51,743 nt of DNA, from positions 1-51,743 of the forward strand of contig DATHTK010000055.1 of the NCBI GenBank assembly GCA_035463295.1, in the 5' to 3' direction. The notes under the pieces are model-generated. The model made no database searches, was not told the DNA's origin, and worked only from the letters and a program-made list of their open reading frames with translations. Positions 8,488-17,072 of the stretch are shown here, in pieces; positions within the stretch are counted from its first letter, which is position 1; every line of letters starts with the position of its first letter. Position numbers and translations under genes: made by a program. The stretch comes from DATHTK01 sp035463295. GTDB lineage: Bacteria; Actinomycetota; Rubrobacteria; Rubrobacterales; Rubrobacteraceae.

Positions 8488-8524
8488 ATTCGCGAGGCGC
8501 GGTGTCTCCGGGCCTTCTTCCGAG

Positions 8525-8530
8525 TATACT
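8525..8530 (+). promoter_or_regulatory. -10 box of fbiC
   Basis: TATACT is a near-consensus -10 hexamer 9 nt before the TTG at 8540. The -35 region is weak. It implies that fbiC starts downstream of it, not at the in-frame TTG at 8480, which lies upstream and inside the palindrome. Confidence 0.5.
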
Positions 8531-8539
8531 GGGCGGACT

Positions 8540-10930
8540 TTGAAGGGCGCTCGAAGCTATGAAGACCTGATCCTGAGGGCTGTTTCGGATGGCCTCGGGC
8601 CCGAGGACGCCCGGGCGCTCGCGCGCCTGGCAACGGAGGACCCGAGCCCCGCGATGCGCTCCGCCGCCGCGCTCCGGGACTGGCTCTTCGGGCCCAGAGT
8701 CTCCTACTCGCGCAAGGTCTTTATACCGCTCACGCAGCTCTGCCGGGACAACTGCGGCTACTGCACCTTCGCAGGGCCGCCCCGTCCCGGCACGAGGGCC
8801 TACCTCACGCCAGATGAGGTGCTCGAGGTGGCGCGCTCGGGCGCGGAAGCGGGCTGCAAGGAGGCGCTCTTCACGCTCGGGGACAAGCCGGAGAAGCGCT
8901 ACCCGGAAGCGCGGCGGGAGCTTGAAGAGATGGGGTTCGGCAGCACCATAGAGTACCTCGTCCACTGCTGCCGGCTCGTAGGGGAGGAGACGGGGCTCCT
9001 GCCGCACGCCAATCCCGGGGTGCTCTCCGAGGCCGACGTGCGGGCGCTCAGAGAGGTCTCGGTGTCGCAGGGGATCATGCTCGAACAGGCCTCGGAGAGG
9101 CTGCTCGGTGAGGGGATGGCGCACTGGGCCTCCCCGGACAAGGTGCCGCGGAGGAGGCTCGAGACGCTCGAGGCGGCGGGGAGGCTGCGGGTGCCGTTCA
9201 CGACGGGCATCCTCATCGGCATAGGGGAGACCGTCGAGGAGCGCGTGGATACCCTGCTAGAGATCCGGGACATCCACGAGAGGCACGGCCACATCCAGGA
9301 GTGCATCGTCCAGAACTTCCGGGCGAAGCCGGGGACGCACATGGCGCGCGCGCCGGAGCCGTCGGAGGACGAGATGCTCGCCACGATCGCGCTCGCCCGC
9401 CTGCTCCTCCCCCCCGACGTGGCGGTGCAGGCGCCGCCCAACCTAGCGCAGACCGGCGGCAACGGCCAGCCGCACTACGCCCGCTACGTCGACGCCGGCA
9501 TAAACGACTGGGGGGGTGTCTCCCCCGTCACCCCGGATCACGTCAACCCGGAGCGCCCCTGGCCGCACCTCGACGAGCTGGAGAGGGCGACGGAGGAGAA
9601 GAGATACTTGCTCCTCGAACGGCTCGCGCTGCACCCCGCCTACGCCCTCGACGCCGAGCGTTGGGTGGACGAGGGGCTCCGGCCGCGAGTGTGGGCCGCA
9701 CAGGACGCCGAGGGCTTCGCTAGGGTCGAGGAGTGGGCGCCGGGGACGATCGAGGACCCCCCGAAGCGCTCGATCTCCGAGGCGCAGGGCCGCCGCCCCT
9801 CCAGGGTACGTCCCGAGTTCGCGCGGGCGCTCGCGGGGGCGGGAGAGCGGGACCTCACGGGAAAGGAGATAGCGCTGCTCTTCACGGCGCGGGGCACGGA
9901 GCTCGCCGAGCTCTGCGGCGTCGCGGACGAGCTCAGGCGGGAGGTCAACGGCGACGAGGTGAGCTACGTCGTCAACCGCAACATAAACTACACTAACCAG
10001 TGCTACTTCCGGTGCCGCTTCTGCGCCTTCTCCAAGGGTCCGAAGTCCCTCAACCTGCGCGGGGAGCCGTACCTGCTCGACACCGCCGAGGTCGCGAGGC
10101 GCGCGCGGGAGGCGTGGGAGAAGGGCGCGACCGAGGTCTGCATGCAGGGCGGCATCCACGGCAGGTTCACGGGCGAGAGCTACCTGGAGTACCTGAGGGC
10201 CGTGAAGGAGGAAGTGCCGGAGATGCACGTCCACGCCTTCACCCCGCTCGAGGTCTCCCAGGGGGCACGGACGCTCGGGGTGCCCGTCGAGGAGTATCTG
10301 TGGGAGCTCAAGGAGGCGGGGTTGGGGACGTTGCCAGGGACGGCGGCCGAGATCCTGGACGACGAGATACGCGAGATCGTCTGCCCCGACAAGATCGACA
10401 CGCGCGGCTGGTCGGACGTGATGCGGGCTGCCCACGCTATAGGGCTGCGCTCGACGACCACGATCATGTTCGGCCACGTCGACGGTCCGGTGAACTGGGC
10501 GCGGCACCTGCTGGTCCTGCGCGAGATACAGGCCGAGACCGGCGGTTTCACGGAGTTCGTGCCGCTCCCGTTCGTTCACATGGGTGCGCCGCTTTTCTTG
10601 CAGGGACGCTCGCGCCGCGGCCCAACCTTCGCCGAGACGGTCAAGATGCACGCCGTCGGCCGCGTCGCGCTGCACGGCTACATAGACAACGTGCAGGTCT
10701 CATGGGTCAAGATGGGCATAGAGGGCGCGAAGCTCTGCCTGAACGCCGGTTGCAACGACCTCGGCGGCACGCTCATGAACGAGAACATCTCGCGCGCCGC
10801 TGGCGCCAGCCACGGCCAGGAGATGCTCCCCGAAGAGCTCGAGAAGGCGATCCGGGAGATCGGACGCATCCCCAGACGCCGCACCACCCTCTACGAGCGT
10901 CCGGAACGCCCGGCCCCCACCCCGGGTTGA
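8540..10930 (+). CDS. fbiC: 7,8-didemethyl-8-hydroxy-5-deazariboflavin (FO) synthase, CofG-CofH fusion
   Basis: A 796-residue bifunctional radical SAM enzyme that makes FO, the chromophore of coenzyme F420, from tyrosine and a ribityl-aminouracil. Two radical SAM cores are seen: the N-terminal CofG half with CRDNCGYC (first Cys about residue 68) and the C-terminal CofH half with CYFRCRFC (first Cys about residue 488). Both follow the Cx3Cx2C pattern. The fused form is typical of Actinomycetota; archaea have two proteins. I chose the TTG at 8540 because an earlier in-frame TTG (8480) precedes the -10 box TATACT. A perfect hairpin follows the stop. Confidence 0.93.
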   Translation: MKGARSYEDLILRAVSDGLGPEDARALARLATEDPSPAMRSAAALRDWLFGPRVSYSRKVFIPLTQLCRDNCGYCTFAGPPRPGTRAYLTPDEVLEVARSGAEAGCKEALFTLGDKPEKRYPEARRELEEMGFGSTIEYLVHCCRLVGEETGLLPHANPGVLSEADVRALREVSVSQGIMLEQASERLLGEGMAHWASPDKVPRRRLETLEAAGRLRVPFTTGILIGIGETVEERVDTLLEIRDIHERHGHIQECIVQNFRAKPGTHMARAPEPSEDEMLATIALARLLLPPDVAVQAPPNLAQTGGNGQPHYARYVDAGINDWGGVSPVTPDHVNPERPWPHLDELERATEEKRYLLLERLALHPAYALDAERWVDEGLRPRVWAAQDAEGFARVEEWAPGTIEDPPKRSISEAQGRRPSRVRPEFARALAGAGERDLTGKEIALLFTARGTELAELCGVADELRREVNGDEVSYVVNRNINYTNQCYFRCRFCAFSKGPKSLNLRGEPYLLDTAEVARRAREAWEKGATEVCMQGGIHGRFTGESYLEYLRAVKEEVPEMHVHAFTPLEVSQGARTLGVPVEEYLWELKEAGLGTLPGTAAEILDDEIREIVCPDKIDTRGWSDVMRAAHAIGLRSTTTIMFGHVDGPVNWARHLLVLREIQAETGGFTEFVPLPFVHMGAPLFLQGRSRRGPTFAETVKMHAVGRVALHGYIDNVQVSWVKMGIEGAKLCLNAGCNDLGGTLMNENISRAAGASHGQEMLPEELEKAIREIGRIPRRRTTLYERPERPAPTPG

Positions 10931-10933
10931 GGT

Positions 10934-10951
10934 GGCGGTTCGCGAACCGCC
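10934..10951 (+). terminator. Hairpin after fbiC
   Basis: GGCGGTTCGCGAACCGCC is a perfect 18-bp palindrome starting 4 nt after the fbiC stop, followed by a pyrimidine-rich stretch (CTTCTT). It probably ends the fbiC message and may act for the convergent cupin gene too. Confidence 0.65.
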
Positions 10952-10990
10952 CTTCTTACCTACGTGCTACCACTCCCTCCGCCGTCCTCC

Positions 10991-11479
10991 CTAACCGAGG
11001 ATCTCGCATCCGTACTGGCGGACGAGGGCATCCAGCTGTTCCATCTCGGCCTCGTCGGGTGGACCCTCCGGTTGTGGAGGCAGGGTGCGCTCTCTCGCCG
11101 GCTCGCTCGTAGCGTAGATCAGGCCCTCAAACCCCGCCGGCGAGAGGACGAACAGGATCCTGGCCGGTCCCGAGTCAACGGTGTAGGTGTGGGGAATGTC
11201 CCTGGGGCCGAAGATGAACGCGCCGGGTCGCGCCTTTATCTTCTCCTCGCCTATCTGGAACGTCAGCTCTCCCTCGAGAACCCAGAAACCCTCGTCCTCG
11301 CGATGGTGTACGTGAAGCGGCCCCTCGCCCTCCGGCTCGAGCACCTCGACGAGCGTGTAGCGCCCGTCGGTCTCCTTCCCCGTAGCCTTGATGGTTGCCA
11401 GGGTAGTACCGAGCCACCACCTCGCCTCTCCTTCACCTTCCCCAAGCCCGTAAACCCTGGCGGCGGCGTCTTCGTTCAT
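10991..11479 (-). CDS. Cupin-domain protein
   Basis: A 162-residue single-domain cupin. The first metal-binding motif is seen as HVHHREDEGFWVLEGE (about residues 56-71) and the second as PRDIPHTY (about 92-99), giving the His/Glu set expected for a metal site. It could be a small dioxygenase, isomerase or a sensor; nothing fixes the substrate. The start has a strong GGAAAGGAGAGG site. It lies 62 nt behind the TetR regulator on the same strand and is probably its cotranscribed target. A second cupin with a similar tail occurs at 29149. Confidence 0.8.
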   Translation of the reverse strand: MNEDAAARVYGLGEGEGEARWWLGTTLATIKATGKETDGRYTLVEVLEPEGEGPLHVHHREDEGFWVLEGELTFQIGEEKIKARPGAFIFGPRDIPHTYTVDSGPARILFVLSPAGFEGLIYATSEPARERTLPPQPEGPPDEAEMEQLDALVRQYGCEILG

Positions 11480-11541
11480 CGACCTCTCCTTTCCCTCATC
11501 CCGGCCGGACTTGTTCCCGTCCCGGTTGCTGCAGAGTCCCC

Positions 11542-12147
11542 CTACCGGCCACTCCGTCTCCCTCTGATCCAGCAGAGCAGCATCCCTTTCACCGTCTCTT
11601 CGGCCCCCTTCCTCGCGATACCGTTCCGCCGGAATGACTTGTATACGGGGAAGTCGAGGAGCGCGCCGACCGCCCGCACCGTAGAATCCTCCGGCCGCTC
11701 GGTACGCAGCGCCTCGCGCGCGAGCCCTTCGCGGACGACCCGCATCCCAGCCTCCCACTCCCGGACCGCTTGGAGCTCGCGCTCCTTGGGGCCAACCTCT
11801 ATGTAGGGCTCCCCGCGCTCGTAGAAACCATAGAGCTCGGATACCAGGCGCCCGACCCGCTCCTCCACCGTCCGCGCGCCGCCGAAGATTCTCGGCGCAT
11901 CCTCCAGCGACGGCGGATCGGTGATGGACATGATCAAAGCCCCGCACGCCGGTACCAGCTCGTCCATCGTGGGGAAGTGCTTGTAGACCGTGGCAACCGA
12001 AACGTCCGCCCGCTCGGCAATGTCCCTCCAGGAAGTGTCGAACATCCCCTTCTCGATGTGAAGCGCGAGCGTGGCCTCCACGATCCGGCGCCGCGTCTCC
12101 TCCACAGCGGCCCTGCGCCGATCCATGCTGTACTTCCGTGGAGTCAA
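11542..12147 (-). CDS. TetR/AcrR family transcriptional regulator
   Basis: A 201-residue repressor-type protein. The N-terminal helix-turn-helix is clear (RRIVEATLALHIEKG, then WRDIAERADVSVATVYKHFP, about residues 20-58); the rest is the variable ligand-binding domain. The TTG start at 12147 has a perfect TAGGAGG 4 nt upstream; an ATG seven codons later is the alternative. The cupin gene follows, and an unusually AT-rich promoter with a small palindrome precedes it, so autoregulation is likely. The ligand is unknown. Confidence 0.85.
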   Translation of the reverse strand: MTPRKYSMDRRRAAVEETRRRIVEATLALHIEKGMFDTSWRDIAERADVSVATVYKHFPTMDELVPACGALIMSITDPPSLEDAPRIFGGARTVEERVGRLVSELYGFYERGEPYIEVGPKERELQAVREWEAGMRVVREGLAREALRTERPEDSTVRAVGALLDFPVYKSFRRNGIARKGAEETVKGMLLCWIRGRRSGR

Positions 12148-12167
12148 ATAGCCTCCTAATTAATTCT

Positions 12168-12180
12168 ATAAACTATTTAT
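12168..12180. promoter_or_regulatory. AT-rich palindrome upstream of the TetR gene
   Basis: ATAAACTATTTAT is an inverted repeat with 5-bp arms and a 3-nt centre, inside a strikingly AT-rich stretch (12155-12192) in a GC-rich region. It lies 21 nt upstream of the regulator start, where a TetR-type autorepressor would bind. Confidence 0.4.
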
Positions 12181-12317
12181 CTAATTATTTATCCGCTGGA
12201 TGGTCGCTGTCAAGAGGGTGGGCGCGTCTACTATCGGATTTTCTCCGGATGCTGACGAGGGATCGGGGAGGAGTATGCCTGCGGCCGGGGGCTGGCGCCG
12301 GTCGTCTTTCGGGTGAT

Positions 12318-13385
12318 CTATAAGTCCCGGTAGACCACGAGGTCATCCAGTGGACGGCGGGGGCGGCGTCTGGGCGGGTCGGCTTCGGCGTAGCCCAGTG
12401 TGATCAGGGCTTGAGGCGTGAGGTTGGTGTCCAGGTCGAGCGCCTCGACGACCTTCTCGGGACAGAAGAGTGGGGCGCACATCCAGCCCGTATCGAGACC
12501 GAGCTCGTAGGCGGCGAGCAGCGCGTTCTGCGCCGCGGCTCCGAGGGATTGGACGGCCATCGTGGTCTCGTTCGCCTGGCGGTCGGCGTCGGGGTAGGTG
12601 TCGAGGTCTTCGAGGTAGAGACAGAGCAGCAGGAGTACCGGCGCGTCGAGCAGGCGCCGGCGGGAGCCTGCGAGGCGCTTCTCGACGACCTCGGGCTCCT
12701 GCCCGTCCATCTGCAGGTTGGTCCGCCACTCCTCCCCCATCGCTGCGGCGAGCCTCTCCTTTGTCTCCCGTTTCGAGATCACGGCGAACCGCCACGGTTG
12801 CCGGCCGTGCGGCGAGGGAGCCCACCGGGCGGCCTCCAGCACCCGTTCGACGTGCTCGACGGGAACCTCTCTCGGAAGATAAGCCCGCACCGAGCGGCGC
12901 TCCCGGGCGGTGGCGCTCACGGGCAAATCCGCGTTCTCCGGCGCTGCGAGCGCGCCCCACGACGCGACCCTCACGGGCCGGACCGCTATGACGGGGTTAT
13001 CCTCTATCCTCATCCGCTCGTACTGGTGGTACTTGCCGCGCAGCAGCCGCACGGCGCTCTCCTGCTCCTCAGATCCGGGATCGAGGAGCTCTGCGCTACC
13101 GCGGACCATGACGAAGGCGAGAAGGCTCCAGTCCTCCGAGTAGCGGTCGGCCACTACGGCGACGTTCGGGTTCTCGACGATGTTCCGGACGCGCTTCAGG
13201 CGAGTCGGCGGGACGTGTTTCGGCTTCTCGTCGAGGGCGATGTAGATCGCGTGCCGGCCACAGGCGAAACAGACCGGCACGACGTGAGGCTCGCCGGAGG
13301 CGTCCGCGGTCGCGAGGCGTGCCACGCGCCGCCGGACGAGAAAAGACCTCTGATCAGGGTCCACGAACCCGGAGGCGGCGTTCAT
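12318..13385 (-). CDS. PPOX (Rv0121-like) domain fused to FbiB-type nitroreductase
   Basis: A 355-residue two-domain flavin/deazaflavin protein. Residues about 5-145 form a PPOX split-barrel like the probable F420-binding Rv0121 group (QRSFLVRRRVARLATADASG at the start). Residues about 155-350 form a nitroreductase very like the C-terminal half of actinobacterial FbiB, with APSPHGRQPWRFAV, YPDADRQANETTMAVQS, WMCAPLFCPEKV and ITLGYAE. In Mycobacterium that half reduces dehydro-F420-0 with FMNH2 and is fused to CofE. Here CofE is separate (22549), so this is the best candidate for that reductase. The start is uncertain: GGAG is only 2 nt from the ATG. Confidence 0.85.
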   Translation of the reverse strand: MNAASGFVDPDQRSFLVRRRVARLATADASGEPHVVPVCFACGRHAIYIALDEKPKHVPPTRLKRVRNIVENPNVAVVADRYSEDWSLLAFVMVRGSAELLDPGSEEQESAVRLLRGKYHQYERMRIEDNPVIAVRPVRVASWGALAAPENADLPVSATARERRSVRAYLPREVPVEHVERVLEAARWAPSPHGRQPWRFAVISKRETKERLAAAMGEEWRTNLQMDGQEPEVVEKRLAGSRRRLLDAPVLLLLCLYLEDLDTYPDADRQANETTMAVQSLGAAAQNALLAAYELGLDTGWMCAPLFCPEKVVEALDLDTNLTPQALITLGYAEADPPRRRPRRPLDDLVVYRDL

Positions 13386-13612
13386 ATCTCCGCGTTGTTC
13401 TTCGTCGCCTCGCGCATCCCCGGAGCGACCTCCGGGGCCAGGCGGCGGGCAGAGAGCCGTACGGTCCCGGAGCCCGGCTGTTCGGCCTCCTCGGGCCACA
13501 GTCCGAAAGTGGGTGCGCCACGGTCCAAAGAGTACCCCCGACACGGTACGTTACATCACGCGTCACCACTTTACACCCTGAAGGCGCGAGACCCCACCGC
13601 GCTGGAGCGGGC

Positions 13613-14236
13613 TCAGTAGTAGAGGGTCTGGCCAGCGGAGAGGACGTCCGGATTCGCTATGCCGTTGGCCGCCGCCAGGTCATCGACCGTCGTCCCGAGC
13701 GTCGCCGCGATGCCCGAGAGCGTGTCCCCCGACTGCACCTGGTAGGCGCCGCCGGATGGGGTTGCGGAGTAATCCGCTCCGCCCGAATAGACCGGATCTT
13801 GCGGAGCGTAGTAGTCCGTGGTGGCATACTCGTCGGTCGTGTAGCTCTGCTCATAGCCGTAGTCCGTAACGACGAGGTCCACGTAGTCGACGCCCGCGTG
13901 GGTGAGCCCGATGGACTCCGCCGCACCCTGGGACAGGTCTATCTCGCGCGCCCCGATGTAGGGACCGCGGTCGTTCACCGTGACGGGTACAGAGTAGCCG
14001 TTGTAGCTCACCGTCAGTTGCGTGCCGAGCGGCAAGGTGTTGTGCGCAGCCGTGTAACCGTAGGGATCGAAGGTCTCGCCGCTCGCCGTTGGCAACCCCT
14101 CGAAGCCGGGACCGTACCAGGAGGCCAGAACCTCCTCGGCCTCGGCGCGATCGGTGCCCAGCGCCACAAAGGCGCACATCAGCAGCGCAATCCAGAACAG
14201 CTTCCAAAGTCCGTAACGCGAAAGCCTATAAAGCAC
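13613..14236 (-). CDS. Secreted RlpA-like double-psi barrel protein with LysM domain
   Basis: A 207-residue exported cell-wall protein. After a signal peptide or anchor (KLFWIALLMCAFVALG, ending near EAEE) comes a double-psi beta barrel like RlpA (SWYGPGFEGLPTASGETFD and VTVNDRGPY, about residues 39-110). A Tyr-rich linker then leads to a C-terminal LysM repeat (YQVQSGDTLSGIAATLG, about 164-207). Such proteins bind and may cut peptidoglycan glycan strands. The GTG start has GGAGGGG just upstream, and a good promoter lies at 14304-14332. It is divergent from the membrane HTH-PASTA gene. Confidence 0.88.
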   Translation of the reverse strand: MLYRLSRYGLWKLFWIALLMCAFVALGTDRAEAEEVLASWYGPGFEGLPTASGETFDPYGYTAAHNTLPLGTQLTVSYNGYSVPVTVNDRGPYIGAREIDLSQGAAESIGLTHAGVDYVDLVVTDYGYEQSYTTDEYATTDYYAPQDPVYSGGADYSATPSGGAYQVQSGDTLSGIAATLGTTVDDLAAANGIANPDVLSAGQTLYY

Positions 14237-14303
14237 GCATCCCCCTCCGTCTGCGTCAGCTTTACATCGACCTGTGGTTCAAGATCAGGTTTTAACGCCG
14301 GGG

Positions 14304-14332
14304 AGTATTTCCGGTCGCACAGCCGAATGCAA
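14304..14332 (-). promoter_or_regulatory. Promoter of the RlpA-LysM gene
   Basis: On the minus strand TTGCAT (14327-14332), a 17-nt spacer and AATACT (14304-14309) form a good sigma-70-type promoter. The transcript would have a leader of about 60 nt before the GTG at 14236. Confidence 0.55.
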
Positions 14333-14489
14333 GACCATTTTCGCCATTATCGCGCGACGATAACGGTGGTCGAGTCGGTCCCACCCCCCCGGGATGCGGT
14401 GGCTATCATCATCGGGTGAGAAACCGCCACACAAGGCCGTTTTCGAGACATACTTCCGCGGCGCGAGGCGCGAACGCCAGTATGCTAAG

Positions 14490-15626
14490 ATGCGGTCCTG
14501 GCGGAAAAATCTCGAAAATATTCGCGTGATAAGCTGGAGGGGGCCTATCTACACCGTCGAAGAGGTCAGCGATCTGCTCGGCATTCCCCGCCCAACCCTC
14601 TACCGTTACCTGAGGGAATACTCGATCCCGCACTACCGGCGTTCGGGCAAGATCTCGATCCCCGAGGAGTCGTTCGACAGGATCCGGGAGGCCCGGGACC
14701 TGCACAAGGAGGGTCTGGGGACCGAGTCGGTGAGGCGGGTATTGCGCGAAGGGGGCGCCCCTGCCAGCGGAGAGCTGAGCGAGCGGCTCGACGCTCTCTC
14801 CGCGACGCTCAAGGACTTACAGGACAAGTCGGCGACGGACGAGCCGGTCTCCTCCCCGGCGCTGCGCACCCTCCTGGCGCGCCAGAGTCTCCTGATCTCC
14901 GCGGTCTTCAACCTGACCGAGATGGTGGAGGATCTCTTGCTCGCGAGCGGCAAGCCGCGCAAGACGGCGTTCGGCGAGGTCGCGGGCGAGCTGCGGGCGG
15001 TCACGCCGCTGCACGAGTATGCTCAGAGGCGACGGCTCGGTGGCACGGAGAGCCCGGTGGCCATAGCAGAGCCTGCCCGCGCAGCTCCGGCCGAACCCCC
15101 GGCTTTTCAAGCCTTACCGGAGCGTCACGGCGGTTTCGGGCACCTGAGCCGTCGGCGCCGGCGCTGGGTGCTCGCGGTCATGGCGGTACTGCTGGTAGGC
15201 GGCCTTCTAGCCTACCAACTCCCCGCACTCCTCGCCGACCGCAGCGCGGAGCCCCCTGTTACCGCGGGCCGGGAGGAGAGTAGAGACCCGGCCAGCGCAT
15301 CGGACACAGCGGACGATGGGGCACGAGAGCCGAACGCCGGGCCCGATGGATCGCGAGGCGACCCCGAAGGTGCAGCGGTACCCGCGGGCGCCGACGATAG
15401 GCCTGTAGAGACGACGCCGGGCGAGGTCCCGGACGTCTCCGGGCAGAGCGTCGAGGAGGCCGCGCGGTCCGTCTCCGAGGCGGGTTTCGCGGTCGCCGCC
15501 ATCCGGACCGAGGCCGGTCCCGTGGAAGCGGGGACCGTCACGGGCACCGACCCGCCGGCAGGGACCGACGCCGAGCCGGGTGAACCGGTAACCATAGTAA
15601 CGAGCGGAGGATCCGGCGAGCGGTGA
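14490..15626 (+). CDS. Membrane-anchored HTH regulator with extracellular PASTA domain
   Basis: A protein of about 378 residues with three parts. A MerR-like helix-turn-helix comes first (IYTVEEVSDLLGIPRPTLYR, about residues 19-38). A charged, partly helical region follows, then one transmembrane helix (WVLAVMAVLLVGGLLAYQL, about 223-245). The outside part is a long Gly/Asp/Pro-rich linker and one C-terminal PASTA repeat (VPDVSGQSVEEAARSVSEAG ... DPPAGTDAEPG, about 312-374). PASTA repeats bind peptidoglycan fragments or beta-lactams in Ser/Thr kinases and PBPs. It is divergent from a cell-wall hydrolase-like gene, a likely target. The start is uncertain; an ATG at 14394 is in frame. Confidence 0.8.
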   Translation: MRSWRKNLENIRVISWRGPIYTVEEVSDLLGIPRPTLYRYLREYSIPHYRRSGKISIPEESFDRIREARDLHKEGLGTESVRRVLREGGAPASGELSERLDALSATLKDLQDKSATDEPVSSPALRTLLARQSLLISAVFNLTEMVEDLLLASGKPRKTAFGEVAGELRAVTPLHEYAQRRRLGGTESPVAIAEPARAAPAEPPAFQALPERHGGFGHLSRRRRRWVLAVMAVLLVGGLLAYQLPALLADRSAEPPVTAGREESRDPASASDTADDGAREPNAGPDGSRGDPEGAAVPAGADDRPVETTPGEVPDVSGQSVEEAARSVSEAGFAVAAIRTEAGPVEAGTVTGTDPPAGTDAEPGEPVTIVTSGGSGER

Positions 15627-15673
15627 GCCCGGAAGGGACCGGTTGCCTACGATCAGGAGCGGACAGCGTGGCT

Positions 15674-16471
15674 TCAGTGAGTAAGAAGGAGGCGCACGCC
15701 CACAAAGATCAGCATGCAGGCGAGCACCATCTTCAGCGGCTTTCCGGGGAGCCAGGGAGCGACGCGGCTACCGATCAGAACCCCGGGGATACCGCCCAGC
15801 AGCAGCGAGCCGACTAGACCGAAGTCCACGTTGCCCTGCGTCATATGGGCGAGCCCTACGACGAGCGAGAGCACCGTTGCGTGGGCGATGTCCGTCCCGA
15901 CGATAACGGCGGGGGCCATCGGGTAGAGGAGGAGCAGGATCACCGCCATAACGCTGCCGCTCCCTATCGAGGTCAACCCGACCAGGTAGCCGCCTAGAGC
16001 GCCGAACAAGACCGTGTAGAAGCGACGGCGCTTGCTCATGCGGGACTTGCCGTCCCAGGCCCCCGGCTTCGGAGCCGTCATGTGGTCGGGGAGGAAGTTG
16101 CGGTAGATAAGGGAGGCACCGACCAGAACCAGGGTGCAGGCGATGATAGTGACCATGATCGACTGCACCCTCTCGGGTTCGAAGGCGCCCTTGATCCACT
16201 CCAGCGTCCCCACCCCGACGAGCCCGGCGGGGATGCTCCCTAGCCCCAGAAAGAGCGCCACTTCCAGGTTGACGGACTGCTGGCGGTAGTGCTGGAAGGA
16301 CCCGCTCAGCTTCGTAAGCGTGGCGAAGATCATGTCCGTCCCGACCGCCGTCGGGGCGGGGACGCCCACGCCGGCGATAAGAAACGGCGTCATAAGAGAG
16401 CCGCCCCCAACCCCCGTCAGTCCCACGAGGAAGCCGACGAGAAGAGCGAAGAGGGTGGGGGTCAGGTCCAT
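15674..16471 (-). CDS. TauE/SafE family transporter (sulfite/sulfur-compound)
   Basis: A 265-residue polytopic membrane protein of the TauE/SafE family (DUF81). The N-terminal GLTGVGGGSLMTPFL motif and its pseudo-repeat GLTSIGSGSVMAVIL (about residue 164) are typical of the two-fold family layout. Members export sulfite or sulfoacetate, or import sulfate and other organosulfur ions. It is the last gene of the sulfate assimilation operon, starting 8 nt after cysC, so a sulfate or sulfite role is likely. Direction of transport cannot be judged from sequence. Confidence 0.88.
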   Translation of the reverse strand: MDLTPTLFALLVGFLVGLTGVGGGSLMTPFLIAGVGVPAPTAVGTDMIFATLTKLSGSFQHYRQQSVNLEVALFLGLGSIPAGLVGVGTLEWIKGAFEPERVQSIMVTIIACTLVLVGASLIYRNFLPDHMTAPKPGAWDGKSRMSKRRRFYTVLFGALGGYLVGLTSIGSGSVMAVILLLLYPMAPAVIVGTDIAHATVLSLVVGLAHMTQGNVDFGLVGSLLLGGIPGVLIGSRVAPWLPGKPLKMVLACMLIFVGVRLLLTH

Positions 16472-16479
16472 ATTGCTCT

Positions 16480-17049
16480 CTAGGCCCGGTTGAACTCCCT
16501 GACCGAACGGAGGTAGCCGAATTCCTCGAGTCTGGCGACGACCCGCCGGGCGCTATCCGCGGGCTCTTCCTCGTCGGTCTTTATGTGCAGTTCGGGGGCG
16601 GCCGGGGGCTCGTAGGGATCGGAGACTCCGGTGAACTGCGGGATCTCCCCGGAGAACGCCTTCTTGTAGAGGCCCTTTACATCGCGCTCGGCGCAGACCT
16701 CCAGGGGCGCGTCGACGAAGATCTCGATAAAGCCCTCGCCGATGTTGCGCCGGACCTGATCGCGCACCTCCTTGAACGGCGAGATCGCCGAGACGATCAC
16801 GCCGACCCCGTTGCGGGTGAGGAGGTCGGCTACGAAACCGATGCGCAGGACGTTGGTGTCACGGTCCTCGCGGGAGAAGCCGAGGCCTTTGGAGAGGTTG
16901 GTGCGTACGATGTCGCCGTCGAGCACCTCTATCTTGCCGTGCCGGACCCTCAGCTCTTTCTCCACGATCTCGGCGATGGTAGTCTTTCCGGCACCCGAGA
17001 GACCCGTGAACCACAGCGTGAAACCCCGTCGGTTACCACCATTCTCCAT
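16480..17049 (-). CDS. cysC: Adenylylsulfate kinase
   Basis: A 189-residue enzyme that phosphorylates APS to PAPS using ATP. The P-loop GLSGAGKTT (about residues 17-25), DGDIVRTNLSKGLGFSREDR and the ISPFKEVR lid segment are all intact. The start has GGGAGG at good spacing. It follows sat by 23 nt. Because the reductase in this operon (cysH) has the four cysteines of an APS reductase, CysC may mainly supply PAPS for sulfation rather than for reduction. Confidence 0.95.
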   Translation of the reverse strand: MENGGNRRGFTLWFTGLSGAGKTTIAEIVEKELRVRHGKIEVLDGDIVRTNLSKGLGFSREDRDTNVLRIGFVADLLTRNGVGVIVSAISPFKEVRDQVRRNIGEGFIEIFVDAPLEVCAERDVKGLYKKAFSGEIPQFTGVSDPYEPPAAPELHIKTDEEEPADSARRVVARLEEFGYLRSVREFNRA

Positions 17050-17072
17050 TTCTACCTCCCTTATTGTTCCGA

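Noticed and set aside
8480..8539. Upstream TTG at 8480 as the fbiC start
   Set aside because: It lies inside the palindrome and upstream of the -10 box TATACT, and the extra 20 residues are not family-like.
12233..12253. Third copy of the sulfur palindrome (ATCGGATTTTCTCCGGAT)
   Set aside because: Only a half-site resembles the others, spacing differs, and it lies upstream of a TetR/cupin pair with no sulfur link.
14237..14420. Cyclic-di-AMP (ydaO) riboswitch upstream of the RlpA-LysM gene
   Set aside because: Such genes often have one in actinobacteria, but the leader is only about 60 nt after the predicted promoter and the conserved core sequences are not seen.
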